64,000 nucleotides of DNA from Tethya wilhelma (GCA_964030475.1 CAXIPT010000002.1:20700022-20764021); one strand, 5' to 3'. Positions 10,196-22,939 are shown, numbered from the stretch's first letter. Notes: generated by a model not told the origin, from the sequence alone. Numbers and translations are program-made.

Positions 10196-12441
10196 AAAGC
10201 ACATCACTTGTAATTGTACAGGTGCTTGTAGCCACTGACAGTTCCAGGTTGACTCACCTACAGCACCAGCAATGATACTGGCAGAGGAAGCTGTCAATCC
10301 AAACTGACTCTCCAGGTATTTTGGTGCAAATGCAGTGATTCCGGACACCACAAAAAGGGACATGCTGATAGCAATGGTGATGAACACCCAACTGGGAGTG
10401 CAAACCACTTGCTTCAGATGATAAGGGAACGATTTAACCGATCCAACGAAATCAGTTTCATCCACTCCTCTGTCCTGATACGTCTGAGCCATCTGCTTCT
10501 CTCTCTCTTGTTTCACCTCGTGACTGTTGGGGAGAAGACGAGGGAACATGAAGAAAGGAATGGCCAGGAGCCACGAGAGGAGGGCGGAGAACAAGAAGCA
10601 CAGCCACCACGCCCCCACCCACCCAGGGTCACTGGGTTCGAGGGTGGTACTCCTCCAAGGGTCTACGTAGAGGGAGAGGAAGCCCCCTCCCAGTCCGTAG
10701 CCAAGGGCGGGGCCAATGATGGAGAAGGTGAAGAATATCCCCATGTGGACAGAGACATACTTGGGTCGCACGATGTCATCAAGGTACGCTACACCCACTG
10801 TGAACAATGGGGCAGCCCCTACTCCAATTAGTATGTTTCCAATGAAGAAGAAAGCAAGTGCAAATTTGTTGCTAGAGGTGCACTCTGAGGAGAAGTCTAC
10901 CCCAGTATCACATGACTCAAACTGCTCCTGACCACTAGCACCTACCTCATAGGAGCCAAACAGAAACTGAGGGAGAGCAAACACAAGAGCACCTGCACAG
11001 ATAAGTTGCAGAATATCATATTCCAGTAATACATACGAGTATTCCAACACAACATGGTCTTGTTTCGCTTACCGAGGCCTTGAACGATCAAGCTGACTCC
11101 TAGCCATCTTGGTTTGTGACCTTTGCCCCCAAAGTAGCTTATGAAGAGCACAGAGACAAAGACAGAGATGTCGAATGTGCTAGCGATGAGGCCGGCCACT
11201 GTGCTGGAGAACCTATAGCGCCTCTCAATGGTGGAGAGCACCACGGAGGTGAAGCCTAGGGGGGCACACGCATGGTGTGTGCAAGGTGTGTGGAGGGTGT
11301 GTGTCAAGCATGACCCACTCTGAATATGGATGAACCACAGGAAGTGGCTGCAATATTCATAATGTGAACTAGGAGTGGGCTGGCATCATAGCTATCTATG
11401 GCTGGCATGCATACAACAATTTTTGAGCAATTATACCACGTTAACAAGAGTTCATCTTGATGCTAACGTGATATCATTGGCTGGAATGATTAGTGCAAAG
11501 CAATTTCCATCTCTACCACTTTGAAAAGGTCTTAAAATGGTGTCCCCAAGTGCTAATTGCATTCCAATTAACAACAGAATCCAGTCAAGTGCATTGCTGT
11601 TCAACAAGGCAGCTAGTGGGCCAGGATGGGGTGATAAACACAACACTGAGGGAGTGCAATGAGCAAGCTTACAGTTTTCTGGTGACACAGTGTGAGGAGG
11701 TGCTGTCCTGAGCTACCAGAGCTAGCTAGCTATAATGGGAGGAAATCTGTTTTGTTTGTTTGTTTGTTTCCATACTAACACGAAGCAGCTGGAATGAGAT
11801 CTGATAAGATGACATCTAAACTAGTATTTATATCCATGGTTACAAATTACAATAACATGTACACATACACATATAGCCAACTGTTGGGGAACAAAAATCC
11901 TCAAGACATTGTATGGACAACTGCTCTCACTGTACTATGAACAATCATTCAACAATGGTAGGCCGTCATGGGAAGGCCCGTCAGTGGAACAGGTGTGACT
12001 AGTGTGCAAACAAGTGCAAACATACTGCATTTATTTACATATAATCACTTAGCATTGACAACTGTAACATAATTTGCCATCTAGTTCAACAAACTGAACA
12101 CCCAAACACTCACCAGATACGAGAGCTCCTTCTATGAAGCAATTGAGACACATTAGAAATGTAAAGAATTTGGCATTTCTGAATATTTGCAGCCACTTTG
12201 GTCTGAAGCATTTCCCCCAACCACAGTAGTACTCTCGATGCTCGGAACCTTTCTCTTCCTCATACAGCTGTACTTGAGACTGCTGTCCGCTGCTCTCGGA
12301 ACTGCTGCCCCCACTGCTGCTAGCAGTCGCCGTGGTTGCTTCTCCATTTATCGCCCTCCGTTCTGAACGTCCATTGAAGAGTTCCTTCCTTCCAAGTCCT
12401 TCTAGTGGAACAACTCCGTCTGGAGAATCTTCTGTTGACAT
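8737..12441 (-). CDS. SLCO: Solute carrier organic anion transporter (OATP/SLCO), 803 aa, 7 exons
   Basis: Exons (- strand order): 12441-12114, 11255-11073, 10992-10258, 10147-9970, 9907-9754, 9641-9412 and 9340-8737; all junctions are GT-AG and phases agree, giving 2412 nt with stop. The product is a 12-TM major-facilitator protein that moves organic anions across the plasma membrane. Family hallmarks: ERRYRFSS and AGLIASTFD after TM2, the GLGALVFALPQF segment, a Cys-rich Kazal-like loop (C-xxx-C-xC ... YFSPCRAGC) between TM9 and TM10, and EQRSLALGLQ before the last helices. Cytoplasmic N- and C-termini are Ser-rich. Intron 3 ends in a (GT)n tract. It converges on the gene at 4.4-8.5 kb and diverges from the small gene at 13190. 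The exact SLCO subfamily cannot be assigned by eye. Confidence 0.93.
10157..10194. repeat. (GT)n microsatellite in SLCO intron 3
   Basis: About 19 GT units just upstream (in transcript sense, CA units) of the splice acceptor at 10148. Confidence 0.95.
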
Positions 12442-12899
12442 AACGCTTGTAAATCTGTTTATCTTTCTGCTTGAACAAGCTACTCGTCAAGATCCTTCAC
12501 CTTCGCGCCGCTGAGTTTTGTAATTGCGTGTTTTTTTGTGTCTAATTAGAAAAATGCACGACATTGATAGGGGCGAGCCTGAGCGACATTATGACTTACA
12601 TATAATACATGTGCAGTATGTATTTCATGTGTCTACTGCATGCATGGTATCTGTTAAGGTGGGAGGTACGGATGACACGCGAGGGGGTCTTTTCTTGAGA
12701 CAAATGGGAAGGTCTTGGATGTGAGAATCTCTGTCTGTCGTATCAGAGCGTGTAGACCTTTCTAGCAGGAGCTATTCACTTTCGCGATCCTTCCCGGGAA
12801 ATCGAAAAGCATTCCGTGACAGCAGTCATCGCAGCTATGCGGTCGTCAGATTTAGATGTCAATATTGTAATTTGAATGATGTAATGCCATCCAACAGGC

Positions 12900-13189
12900 C
12901 GTTGTGCGCGCGCCCTTGCTGCACTTCACTGTGCACGTGTTGCTTGTGACGCATTTTGAGATCGGTAACTAAACACGTGCCACCATCCGAAAACGATGAT
13001 GTAATAACCCGCGCCGAGATCTAGTGGACCGCGCCCACTAGATGTAAGTGCACGTGCAGACTAAGTACGTCATCATCAATTTCCCGGATCCGCGATCCGG
13101 ATCGCGGATCCGCGGAATCAATATCTTAGCAAGATGAACTAAGCACGTGCGCGCATTGTTTGAAATCTGCCAATTCAGCAAAATCTAAA
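12900..13189. promoter_or_regulatory. Likely bidirectional promoter with E-boxes and palindromes
   Basis: Between the divergent SLCO (-) and small gene (+). It is locally GC/CpG-rich, with four CACGTG E-boxes (near 12932, 12974, 13051 and 13144), a perfect 28-bp palindrome at 13085-13112 (CGGATCCGCGATCC plus its complement) and a stem-loop at 13019-13043 (ATCTAGTGG / CCACTAGAT). The remainder of 12442-12900 shows no gene. Confidence 0.5.
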
Positions 13190-14351
13190 ATGGGCAATAC
13201 AAGACAGAGCGACCTTCAAATTAGGGCCTTTTTCGAGCTCTCTAGGGCATTTGAAGTTGAGGAAAGCTTGAGGGAACAGTGTTTACAAGGGTGAGTTCAG
13301 TGCTTGAGTTGAAATCACGAGATTCTATGTAAATTTTATCTTGCATGCTATAGCGCTACATTGAATCATTTATAGAACTACTTGGCCTTTCTATATATAA
13401 TTGGCCTACCAAAATCAATTTTGTAGACTGATTAGATCTTACTACTAAGCAAGGTAATAAAAAGAAAACAAAAACAGAGTGACAGCATGCTCTTTTACTT
13501 TCAAACTTGAGCTTACAAGACTAAGAAAGTGGTGCACGTTGATGTGTGCTACACCTTGTCTCGTTAGCCAAAGGGAGCCAGTCTGTATTATTTGTTTCTT
13601 GTTACCATAGTCTGGTAACAACTTAGCCTTGTACCCAGGCCCCTGGCTACGAGGCTAGTAACAACTGCAATGCGTGGGTGTCAAGTACCTGAGTTGGTCA
13701 TGAATCTGGTTAACCCTCGGGTTATTGTAGTCTTTTTTTTTCGTGTGTATGTGTGTGTGTTCACTCTTAGTCTGAAGAGCAGCAGGTCTAAGCTGAAAAT
13801 TATGCGCATTAGCATAAAGAACTAGTGTTTTTCTAAGTTTGATTTGTGTGAAGAAGCTAAAAGCTTGTAGTTTTTCTGAGCTATGCCAGGATTTTCAGTT
13901 CAAGCGATCGCTCGAGTGGCCATTTTGGCTACATGGCCCCACCCACTATACGTATAGCGATTATCAATTAGAACAGCACTGAAAGACTTAGATAGCAATA
14001 CTGGCTCTAGTATGAACACATGGACGCAACAGAGTATCCTTATTAGTCCAAGTGCTTGTGTTTTTTTCAAAATGTACGTGACCTTAGTAGTGAGTCAATG
14101 GAATCGTACATGTATGTATGCCTTGTTTTGTCCGATGCATACTTGGACCAAAAACAGGGTATATAACTTATATACGGTAATCGTTTGTGCACTCCCATTT
14201 ATTCTGCTTCAATCTTTCTGTCTTTACCTGCAGGAAAAAGTGCTATTGGGCCCAAGAAATAGGTGAAAGTGGCTTCCCGCCAACACCATGTCAGTGCTAC
14301 CCTTCCAATCTTCCAATTCCTACATTTGCCTCCAGGGACCTCGTCAGGTAG
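13190..14351 (+). CDS. Small two-exon protein, 72 aa, unrecognised
   Basis: Exon 1 is 13190-13290 (ATG within a CpG-rich promoter, ends at a strong GTGAGT donor). Exon 2 is 14234-14351, after a CTGCAG acceptor, and stops at TAG. The joined frame starts MGNTRQSDLQ, has an amphipathic helical middle (FFELSRAFEVEE) and a Pro/Cys-rich end (PPTPCQCYPSN). Gly2 could allow N-myristoylation, though the position-6 Ser/Thr is not met. A GTAGAG at the stop could alternatively be a donor, so more exons are possible. The 940-bp intron has no other gene but includes a partial foldback repeat (about 13556-13658). I cannot assign a function. Confidence 0.45.
13556..13658. repeat. Partial foldback repeat related to the 55-kb hairpin
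   Basis: TCTCGTTAGCCA...GGGAGCCAG faces CCTGGCTACGAGGCTAG in opposite orientation, and the right end shares the CTAGCCTCGTA / CCAGGCC words with the foldback at 55014-55109. Confidence 0.35.
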
Positions 14352-14419
14352 AGTGTGTGACTGGTGTAAGCAATTTCCTGGTTATACTGAGTCAGCTGCA
14401 AAACTGGATATCATGTGAC

Positions 14420-14424
<5 letters not shown>

Positions 14425-14477
<53 letters not shown>

Positions 14478-14478
14478 N
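14425..14478. repeat. (GT)n microsatellite ending in a single N
   Basis: A GT tract of over 50 bp terminates at N 14478. The tract sits just 3' of the last visible syntrophin exon, so the N probably hides missing sequence. Confidence 0.9.
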
Positions 14479-14503
14479 CTCGTGTACAAATATAACAGCT
14501 TAC

Positions 14504-16721
14504 CAAATCACTTCTGCTTGCGATGATAAACCCTTGATGTATGTCCAACACAAAATACACTGATTGGTTTCTCCATTGGCCACTAAACTGCTGCTTCTGT
14601 TGGGGGGAAAAAAGAGATCAGTTGTCATGACTAGGTCTATATACCATTGCCATTAGGGCATCTCACCTCTATGAAGAGAACAGCTGCCACAGTGGCCTCA
14701 TGGATGGTCCTAGTCCACCGCTGAAGATCCTCCTGACTCTCTGTTTCATAGAAGACAAAATACAAGTCAAGTTTTAGTGTGAGAGCTCAGTGAATGTGTG
14801 GTACCAAATGAGATGGTGTGGCTGGTTCCTGTTCCCGATGCCACCACGACGGAGTTCTTCCTCTGGTCTGGGAATTGATGAGGCTAGAGGGATCGACACC
14901 AGAGCTAGTGCCACGCATCAAGGCAGCTGGTTCTTACTCACCTCAAGAATCTTGAGAGTCATTTCCAACAGCTGGTGTTTGTTCTCTGGTCTCAACCAAT
15001 CACCAACATTGTCCTAACGAAGTTGCATGATGTAATAGTGATGTAATTAATAGTGATGTGTGACATACAGGAGCTGATCCAAACAGTTGGATCTGCATTG
15101 CAGTTAAGACTAGAAACTTTCTCTGCCAAACTCTGGTGTGTGTTGTTGAAGGGAGCAGTTCATAGACCCATCCCATCAGCTGGATCTGCAGTGGCACAAT
15201 GGACACCCTCACTACATCACAAACTTAGGTATTGAAATTCAAACCATTTCATTTCTGGCCCGAGAAATGTTCCATCTGTCAACCTACACAATAAAATTTA
15301 ATAATTGAATGTCATGCACATGATTTTTTTACTCCTACTACATTATTTTGTATCCAACTTGTTCCTAATACACATACCCACTCCTCCTAATACACATACC
15401 CACTCCTCCTATGTACTAATACACATACCCACTACACCTAATGTGACCACATCTCCCAATACTTGCCTCATTATTGATGCACTCTCTAATCCTATCACTG
15501 ATAGCCGAGGTCCATTGCTGGAATTGGTTGGGGGTGTGGTTATCACAGTGCAAGGTGATCTTGGCCCGCCCATCTCGGCTGATCACTTGAAATGAATTTG
15601 GTCTGCAATCAAATGGAGCCACATCAGCTCATGCACAACCACTAGCTGTCAGTGGTGGGTGTTGCTAGCTACCTGAGCACAGCTGTTCCCTTGTGGTAGA
15701 AGGTGAGGGAGGCGAGAGAGAGAGGGATGTCAGCCATCACCAGCCACTGGTCCTCAGCTAGGGTCTGCTCCTCTGGTAGACAACAGATACCATCATAAAC
15801 CAGTTTAATAAAATTTATTGCTAGCAACTTACCAACTTCTCTGAGTTGAAGAGTAGCCACAGTGAGTGTTACATGTCTGCCTGAGCTCTGAATGATCCTA
15901 GCCTGTTCACAAGAGTGCACAATAAAATGATTATTAGTACAAGATCAGCTCGTCAATTTACTGCATGCATAAGATACTCACAGCTTCATCATGTGACTTC
16001 CCCCACATGGCTATACCGTTCACCTGCACCATCATCATTGCCACAATTTACTACCACATTCTCCATTACCATGGAAACAGAGAGGAGATCAACTTACGCT
16101 GAGGATGACATCTCTCTCGTGGACCTCTCCACTCCTGGCAGCTGGAGGCAGCGGACGGATCACAGGAGACAGGTGTCACTACAATAGCTATCTTACCTGG
16201 TAACCCTTCAATCACTTTGTACACCTTCACTGGACACTTGAAGTCCAGTCCTCCCTGAATAAGTATCATAATTATATCACAGTGAATTTAATAGTGACAA
16301 CACGTGGCAAGTCTTACCTGTACAGAGATACCAATGCCTTGCTCTCCCCTCTCCAGCTCAACTGTCCTCTCATTGACAATATACTAAGAGGCAATGTGGA
16401 AGCCAATAGCTGTATATTGTACCACGATCATCTTCATTATAATAGCCACTCACATTATTTGCCAACACATCTTCATAGACAATGTCGTGTCTCCGGACCA
16501 CTAGTCTATCAACCAATAGCTCCACCTTCACCCTCTCCAGCTGTCCTTCCTTGTAAGGTCTGGCGAACAGTTCTCCTTCCTTGAACTGCAAGCATGACAT
16601 TGTAGCATCAAAACCATGTCAGCCCCGCCCACTTTTGTTTACAAGTAAACAGCACACTAATTGAGCTCTGCTTAGCTCTGCAATCGACTTTATTCCAACT
16701 TACTTTAACAGCTTCGTCCAT
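14504..16721 (-). CDS. SNT: Syntrophin (split PH with inserted PDZ, second PH); C-terminus missing
   Basis: Exons (- order): 16721-16704, 16585-16454, 16383-16318, 16254-16197, 16141-16098, 16023-15982, 15902-15833, 15772-15673, 15602-15467, 15283-15245, 15185-15069, 15013-14942, 14883-14805, 14740-14667 and 14596-14504. Syntrophins are cytoplasmic adaptors of the dystrophin complex. The first PH half (GELFARPY...) is interrupted by a PDZ domain (ERGEQGIGISVQGG, with carboxylate loop GIGI, then SHDEAVRIIQ); the second PH half has QWTSAI. A second PH begins GWVYELLP and contains GTGTSHTISF and EDLQRWTRTI. The syntrophin-unique end (the SADDG...LDF and FLxAK motifs) is absent and may lie in the gap at 14478. 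The intron after 15467 has a GC donor (GAG|GCAAGT). The 39-nt exon at 15283 is the least certain. Confidence 0.85.
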
Positions 16722-17112
16722 ATCCGACTATAAAATTCTCTTTAGTTGCTCAGTTGACCAGTAGGTATCTTCTGCCAAGGATGTAGGCGATGTGTCCAGA
16801 CAAAACGAAATTTTGAAGCATTTTCGTATATTTAGAAGACGCGATTTTGTGTACAAAAGGTGGACTGTGATCTGAATGAAAGTAAGGACTTGTTGACCTA
16901 AACCAGCGAGAGATTATTCAAGTACGAAGAGAAGAAAGAACATCTGTACTCTCTAATGAGACTGATTTATCTCCAGCCGGTGAATTAAAACAACTGGGTG
17001 TGGTGCCCCATGTGAAACCAGTGTACCTGTGACACAACAACAACACAAACTGTGTATCCCACCAATTATCATAACTCAGTCCTGAAAAGGGCCTTCTCTC
17101 TTGCCAGCAGTC

Positions 17113-18741
17113 ATGCCTACTCAAATGTTACCCTCAGACAAGCACATGGGATTCAGTTCTGCTGAAACTCTTGGAAGAATGTTGACCTTTCTCCTCTGGA
17201 AGTTCTGGAGAATCTGTGGAGCAGCCATTTTGTTTCTTATTCTCATCTATTGGATGTACGGTGGGCCTGTCATCCTCATCCTGCTCCTCATCACCATCAT
17301 CGGCGGGCTCTACCACTACCAGGACTCCCTCCTCTACTACCCCGAGCAGCCAGAGAGTGCCCGGGTGTTTGTCCAGACTCCCAGCTCCCTCGGCCTGCCC
17401 TATGAGAACGTTGTGCTCACTGCCAAAGATGGGACACGTATTTCAGCCTATTTCATCAAACAGCCAGTTGCATTGATAGCTAAAGTACCAACACTGCTCT
17501 ATTTCCACGGCAATGCCGGCAATATTGGACACAGATTACACAATGCCCAGGCACTGTACCGCCACTGTGGGTTCAACATATTGCTGGTGGAGTACAGGGG
17601 CTATGGGAAGAGTCAGGGGTCACCCAGTGAGAGGGGTGAGTAGTGTGTGTGTGTGTTATAGTACAGCTGAGGCTGTGCTGTTACCATGGATACTGTTCCC
17701 TCTTAGGCCTGTACCTTGATGCTCAAGCTGGTCTCGACTTTCTTCTCTCTCGGAGAGATATCGATCATCAGAAGATCATTGTGTTTGGTCGTTCTCTGGG
17801 GGGAGCTGTGGCCATCTACCTCACTGCCTCTCTCTCCAATATGGACAAGTAAGATGCTACCCTCCCATGTCACATGGTGCTATGATCAGTTGGTATGTGT
17901 GTCACTGATGGTTGCAGCATCATGGCTCTTGTGGTGGAGAACACCTTCACTGGGATACGCAGCATGGCTCAACTCATGTTTCCAGGAGCCAACAGCTTCC
18001 CTCTTTTTTGCTTTAAGAACAAGGTGTGCTTAACATTCACTCTCTCTCTCTCCTTGTGTGTACGTTGTTAAATATGACTCTTCATTTATTCCTGTTTCAG
18101 TTCTGTAGTGTTTCTGAGATCCGTAAGGTGAGAGTGCCAACGCTATTTCTGTCGGGTTTGGCCGATCAACTCATCCCTTCACAAATGATGATGGACCTCT
18201 ATCAGGTATAGGGTGTGACACTCCTGGTTTGGTAAAGGGTCATCACTGTCACACACACTCCTCTCCCACTCAGGCATGTGGCTCACCACTGAAGCACCTA
18301 GAGACATTCCACGGAGGCACTCACAATGGCACGTGGACCTGTTATGGTTACTACGAACGCATCACCAAGTTTATCAACTATGTCAGTGTAAGTAACCACT
18401 CAGGCAGCTGCAATGTGAACAATCTCAGTGCACACACCCACACACATCCACGGCTCATCCTAGAGGATCATTATTACTACACATCTCAGTAACTGATGCT
18501 GCACCATTGTTCTTATATGGCCATTAGTATGTGGTGTCATTCCAATCTCCCTCTCTCCCCCACACACACACCACCTGCCCCCCCTCAGTCTCAGCATAGC
18601 TCAAGAGACAGTCAAGCTGCAGCTGCTCAGAGTGACACTAAGACAACCAGTGGCAGTGAAGAGAGGAGTGGCTGGGAGAACGGGACAGCCAGAGGGGACA
18701 CTGAGGGACAAACAGACTCACTTGTTTGGACCAACAGATAG
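17113..18741 (+). CDS. ABHD13: ABHD13-type alpha/beta hydrolase, 380 aa, 6 exons
   Basis: Exons: 17113-17635, 17707-17848, 17918-18023, 18101-18205, 18274-18387 and 18589-18741; phases agree. It is a membrane-anchored serine hydrolase of the BEM46/ABHD13 group. An N-terminal hydrophobic anchor (two segments, about residues 18-55) is followed by the conserved YHYQDSLLYYPEQP, the oxyanion-region YFHGNAGNIGHR, the nucleophile elbow GRSLGGA, the acid in SGLADQLIP and the catalytic His in GGTHNGTW. The C-terminal exon is a Ser/Thr-rich tail longer than in vertebrates. Its 5' end is divergent from syntrophin, 391 bp apart. The first ATG of the frame at 17113 is used. The physiological substrate is unknown in the family. 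Confidence 0.93.
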
Positions 18742-18883
18742 AAGCAGTGGTAGCCAGAGTACAGTAATTATAGTCTTGTGATTTTATATGGTGCACTCAG
18801 AAGAATACAACCTGTCTCAGTTTTAAGTTGAACCGTGGTTTGTTAGTAGCTGTTAGACAAGTCAGTGTCTGTTACCAGCAGTT

Positions 18884-19828
18884 ATGGAGGAGGACTCTGA
18901 TGCCATTCGTAGATCTCCCAGTTGGCTGAAAGGTGTGGTCGAGCTCACTGTTCTGACGCTTGCCTCTCTCTTGTTTGCTTGTAAAGTGGTGGTGAGTGTG
19001 TACTGGTGGTTTGGAGAGCCAACCACATTCAACTTCAACACAACCCTAGCTGACACTCTTCCCCAGTCCCAACTCACCATTTCCTCCGCTGACTGGACGC
19101 AGGTGATATGGCTGGTTGTCTTCCTGTGGGAGGCTCTCCTGCTCATCTTTGTGTGGACCTTCCTCTGTCGCCAGCACACACCTCGCACCATCTACATGAG
19201 GGTTCTCCTCATGTACTCCCTGGCCTGTGCTCTCAACGTTGGCTGGCTGTTCTCCCTCGGCCACTTGCACCAGGAGTCGGCTCTAGCCCTCATTGCCACC
19301 CAGACCGTGGTGTTGGTTGTCACCGTCGCCACTCACACTGTTCATCTCCATCTCATTACGTCCCAGCTCCAGTATGACTATCGTTGCTCCATCTGGCTCT
19401 CCAGAGCCTTGGTCCTCAATGGCCTGGCTGCCTACACCGTCTGGAGCGACCTCACCATGTGGTTCAGTCTTGGGGACATCCTACAAGATGATGCAGCTCT
19501 GCACAAAGACACGGCTGCCACGGTGGTCCTCACTCTCATTGGGGTGTCTGTCCTGGCCTACTTCCTTTTGGAGAACACCATTTTGGATCGGTTTGTGAGG
19601 CATGTCGTGGTGATCTACCCCATTGTGATAGTGGCCCTCGGAGGGGTGCTGGCCCAGCAGTGGGGGGAGGACAGCACCACTGGCAGGAACCAGCTGTTCA
19701 CTCTCATCTTGACCTGTTTCGTGGGACTACTGTTTCTGATAAGAATTGTCCTGCTCCTTGTGGTGTATCCTTTGGCCCGACCTTTGGCACTTTATGAGAA
19801 AGGAGGGGAGGAATACGTACCTTCTTAA
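18884..19828 (+). CDS. Eight-helix membrane protein, unrecognised
   Basis: An intronless 314-aa frame with eight strongly hydrophobic segments (about 17-42, 71-95, 102-126, 131-156, 170-197, 211-234, 239-262 and 272-300). Trp is enriched near helix ends (NVGWLFSLG, WSDLTMWFS), which vaguely recalls Trp-rich TspO-like integral proteins, but length and helix number do not fit TspO. There is a hydrophilic Glu/Asp start and a short tail ending EEYVPS. It lies 142 bp downstream of ABHD13 on the same strand and converges on TMCC. Likely a real gene (clean frame, coherent hydropathy); function unknown. Confidence 0.75.
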   Translation: MEEDSDAIRRSPSWLKGVVELTVLTLASLLFACKVVVSVYWWFGEPTTFNFNTTLADTLPQSQLTISSADWTQVIWLVVFLWEALLLIFVWTFLCRQHTPRTIYMRVLLMYSLACALNVGWLFSLGHLHQESALALIATQTVVLVVTVATHTVHLHLITSQLQYDYRCSIWLSRALVLNGLAAYTVWSDLTMWFSLGDILQDDAALHKDTAATVVLTLIGVSVLAYFLLENTILDRFVRHVVVIYPIVIVALGGVLAQQWGEDSTTGRNQLFTLILTCFVGLLFLIRIVLLLVVYPLARPLALYEKGGEEYVPS

Positions 19829-20023
19829 CAGATTTATTGTAACCATCTCTTACAAATGTACAAGTTCTGTAATTTTTTATACAATAATTATTATGTTCTC
19901 TTGCATTAATTTATTATACAATTTCATGTGTTTTGTACAGTAATCACTTACTTTTTTGTGTGTGTATTAATTGATAGAATAAAAACCTTAATAACTTAAT
20001 GCCATAATGAATCATTACATGTG

Positions 20024-21274
20024 TCAGAGATAGTGAAATACAAAATAATACAATAAAAGTCCAACAACTAAGACAGCCACTGCTGCTACTAGTCCTGGCT
20101 TAGTTCTGAGAATGAAAGACAACATTGAATCAACAACAATGTGAAAAAAGTAGTACTAATGTGTGATCCTTACTTTAATACACTAAATACTTTAAGGAAG
20201 AAGGCAATGAGCACCAAGATAGCACTGAGGACATTGACCAAGGGCCCTCGGACCATGCTCTTCACAACAGGCTCCTCAATGTCAATCAGCTGATGTACAT
20301 GAGCATCCAGTCTGTCCATCTGGAGGGGGCAATGGAGTTAGAGAGGGAGTGTGTGTGTTGGCAACCCCTTACCTTGGACTGGCAGGCCTCCATTGCCTCC
20401 TCAAGGTCCTGGCTCTTACTCAATGTCATGTTCTCCATCTGACCTAACTGGGTCCTCAGCTCCCCAACCTGTAAGGAGGACGTGGGTGATGAAGAGAGCT
20501 GACACCACCTCTCCCAGTCTCTTACCTCGTGTTGGTGCAACTCAGTGATGTCGTTCACTTGTATTTCTAATCTCTGCAGAGAGAAGCAGTGACACATACA
20601 GCTACCACTCTCAGAGACTTATCATCCCCTTACCTCTGCTCTCTCTCTCTCCTGTTCTAGCTTCTCAACCACCAGAGAGAGATTTCCCACCATGGTCGAT
20701 ATTTGCTCCTAGATAACAACACAAGGCACAATACACCAGGTCAGCCACTTATTGCATGAAGACCATTATAACAGCAGCATTGAATGTGGGCCAGTCACCT
20801 TCTGCATCTCCACTTCTCTCTTCATCCTTTGGAACTCCTGCATGTACTCCTCAGAGGACTCCCTCACGGAGTTGAGCCCTTCCTTCAGAGCTGGGATACT
20901 GTCAGAGGAGAAACATTGGTCACTGACAGCTGTCGACTGGACACTGAATCAACTCACAGCTCCACTCCTTCAGGAGGACACAGTACTTCAGCTGAACCAT
21001 GATGAGTGCTGTGTGCAGGTTGGCGAACAGAGGATTAGTGTTTGTAGTTCTGACAACCTTTACCGACCACTTACAGTCCATGAATCTCATCCAGTACCTC
21101 AGGATAAGGATCATCATCCATTTCATCCACATCCAGCACTGGATGGTGTGTTCACACACTATATCAGTAACAGTAATTATCACAGGGGCATACATACCTT
21201 CCTCGTCTGCTGTAGTGTCAGTAGTGGTATATCGTTTCCTTCGAAATTTAGCACCTGCTGTCGTTCTGAGGGTN

Positions 21275-21328
<54 letters not shown>

Positions 21329-21897
21329 GCCCCATTCACTGGAGAATGAGGTGACAAGTTGCTAACTTACAGTCTATCTTTGAGTCCAGCACTGCATTAT
21401 AATTAAAAATGAAGAGTTCAAGAGGTCATTTACCCCACACCACACAGTGACACAACCATGCTAACTCACAAGGACATAACCCTGAGGCTGCCTGGGATCC
21501 TGCCTCTCAGCCCTGAGCCAGAGTAGCTGTATCTTGATTCCAACGTCCCTCCTTCTTGAAGCAGTCTCAACTGAGTCTCCAGCTTCTCTATCTTCTTCCT
21601 TTGTTGGTGATCAGCATCTCTTGCCCAAATGCCTTTGTTGAACTTCAGCCGTCTACACAGACAGAGGCATTCACCGTGACTACAGCACTATGCAGTGTGA
21701 TGTCACGTGACAACAATAGCCAGAGATGTTCTCTGACAAAGGCAAGAATCCTTTGAATTGGCCAACTGCACTCGTTGCTCAGAGACACACAATACTTCTA
21801 CTAGCAATGGGAATCACTTTACTTTTGAAAGCCACTCACTCTTACGTATTTGGTATCTTTTCCACACTACTACTACTTTAACAATCATCTAAAAGGT

Positions 21898-21960
<63 letters not shown>

Positions 21961-21979
21961 ACACACACACATACACACA

Positions 21980-22024
<45 letters not shown>

Positions 22025-22900
22025 GTTCTGTGTCTTGTCGTTGCTGTTGCCCCCCTCGGAGATGGTGTCCCCCTGGAGTTCCACGGTGCTGGTGCTATCA
22101 TCTTCCTCCTCTGGTTTCAGTGAACGCTTGGCCTTCTCTATCTTTCTCTCAATGACTCTGATCTGACTGAGTCTCCTGCCCTGAGGGTACATATACATGC
22201 ACAGGTCAAGATAATAATATTTATCAGTACAGGCTGTGGGTGGGGCATGTGGTCATGAGCAGTTAGTGCTGGAGTCAGCAGGCTGACATGATTTGAAGAG
22301 CACGGTGTTGCTACATGTCGACATGCATGCAACAATGAATGGACCACATGTAAACACTCACTCACACACACCTCATTAGTGTCTGCATTCTCATCAGTTT
22401 CATCATCCTCTTCCTATGGAGAGAGTTAGCAAATCACAATATTATTATTATCTTGATGCTACTAGTGGACGAGATGTTGCCCTTACCTCTCTCAGTATGC
22501 CTGGGTCAGACGTGTAGCCATCATCAGAGTGGTACTGCTTATCTCTACGTTTTCCTCTGCACACACAAACACACACACACAGTGCTTATCAGATCAGATC
22601 AGTGGATGCTGCGCATGTGATGAGCATACGATCACGACAGTATTGTACCTTCTGAAGTGCCTCATCTTTTTGGGTTGAATTCGAAGCATCCTCAAAAACA
22701 ATGCTTTATTCGCATTTTCAGCATTCTCTAGAGTATCCTATGAACACAACACACACCACTGACTGACAACTGATAGCATTGCATTTCAAAACAGAACCAC
22801 TAGAGAAGCCAAACACAAAAACAGGCTAGGTAAACAATAGGCAGGATCTAGAGGTTGGCAAGGACACACACACACACACACACACACAGACACACACACA

Positions 22901-22939
<39 letters not shown>

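Noticed and set aside
10409..10831. 140-codon + frame
   Set aside because: Antisense to SLCO exon 3, which is unambiguous.
21850..22155. + frame made of SLSL and HTHT runs
   Set aside because: Microsatellite translation antisense to TMCC.
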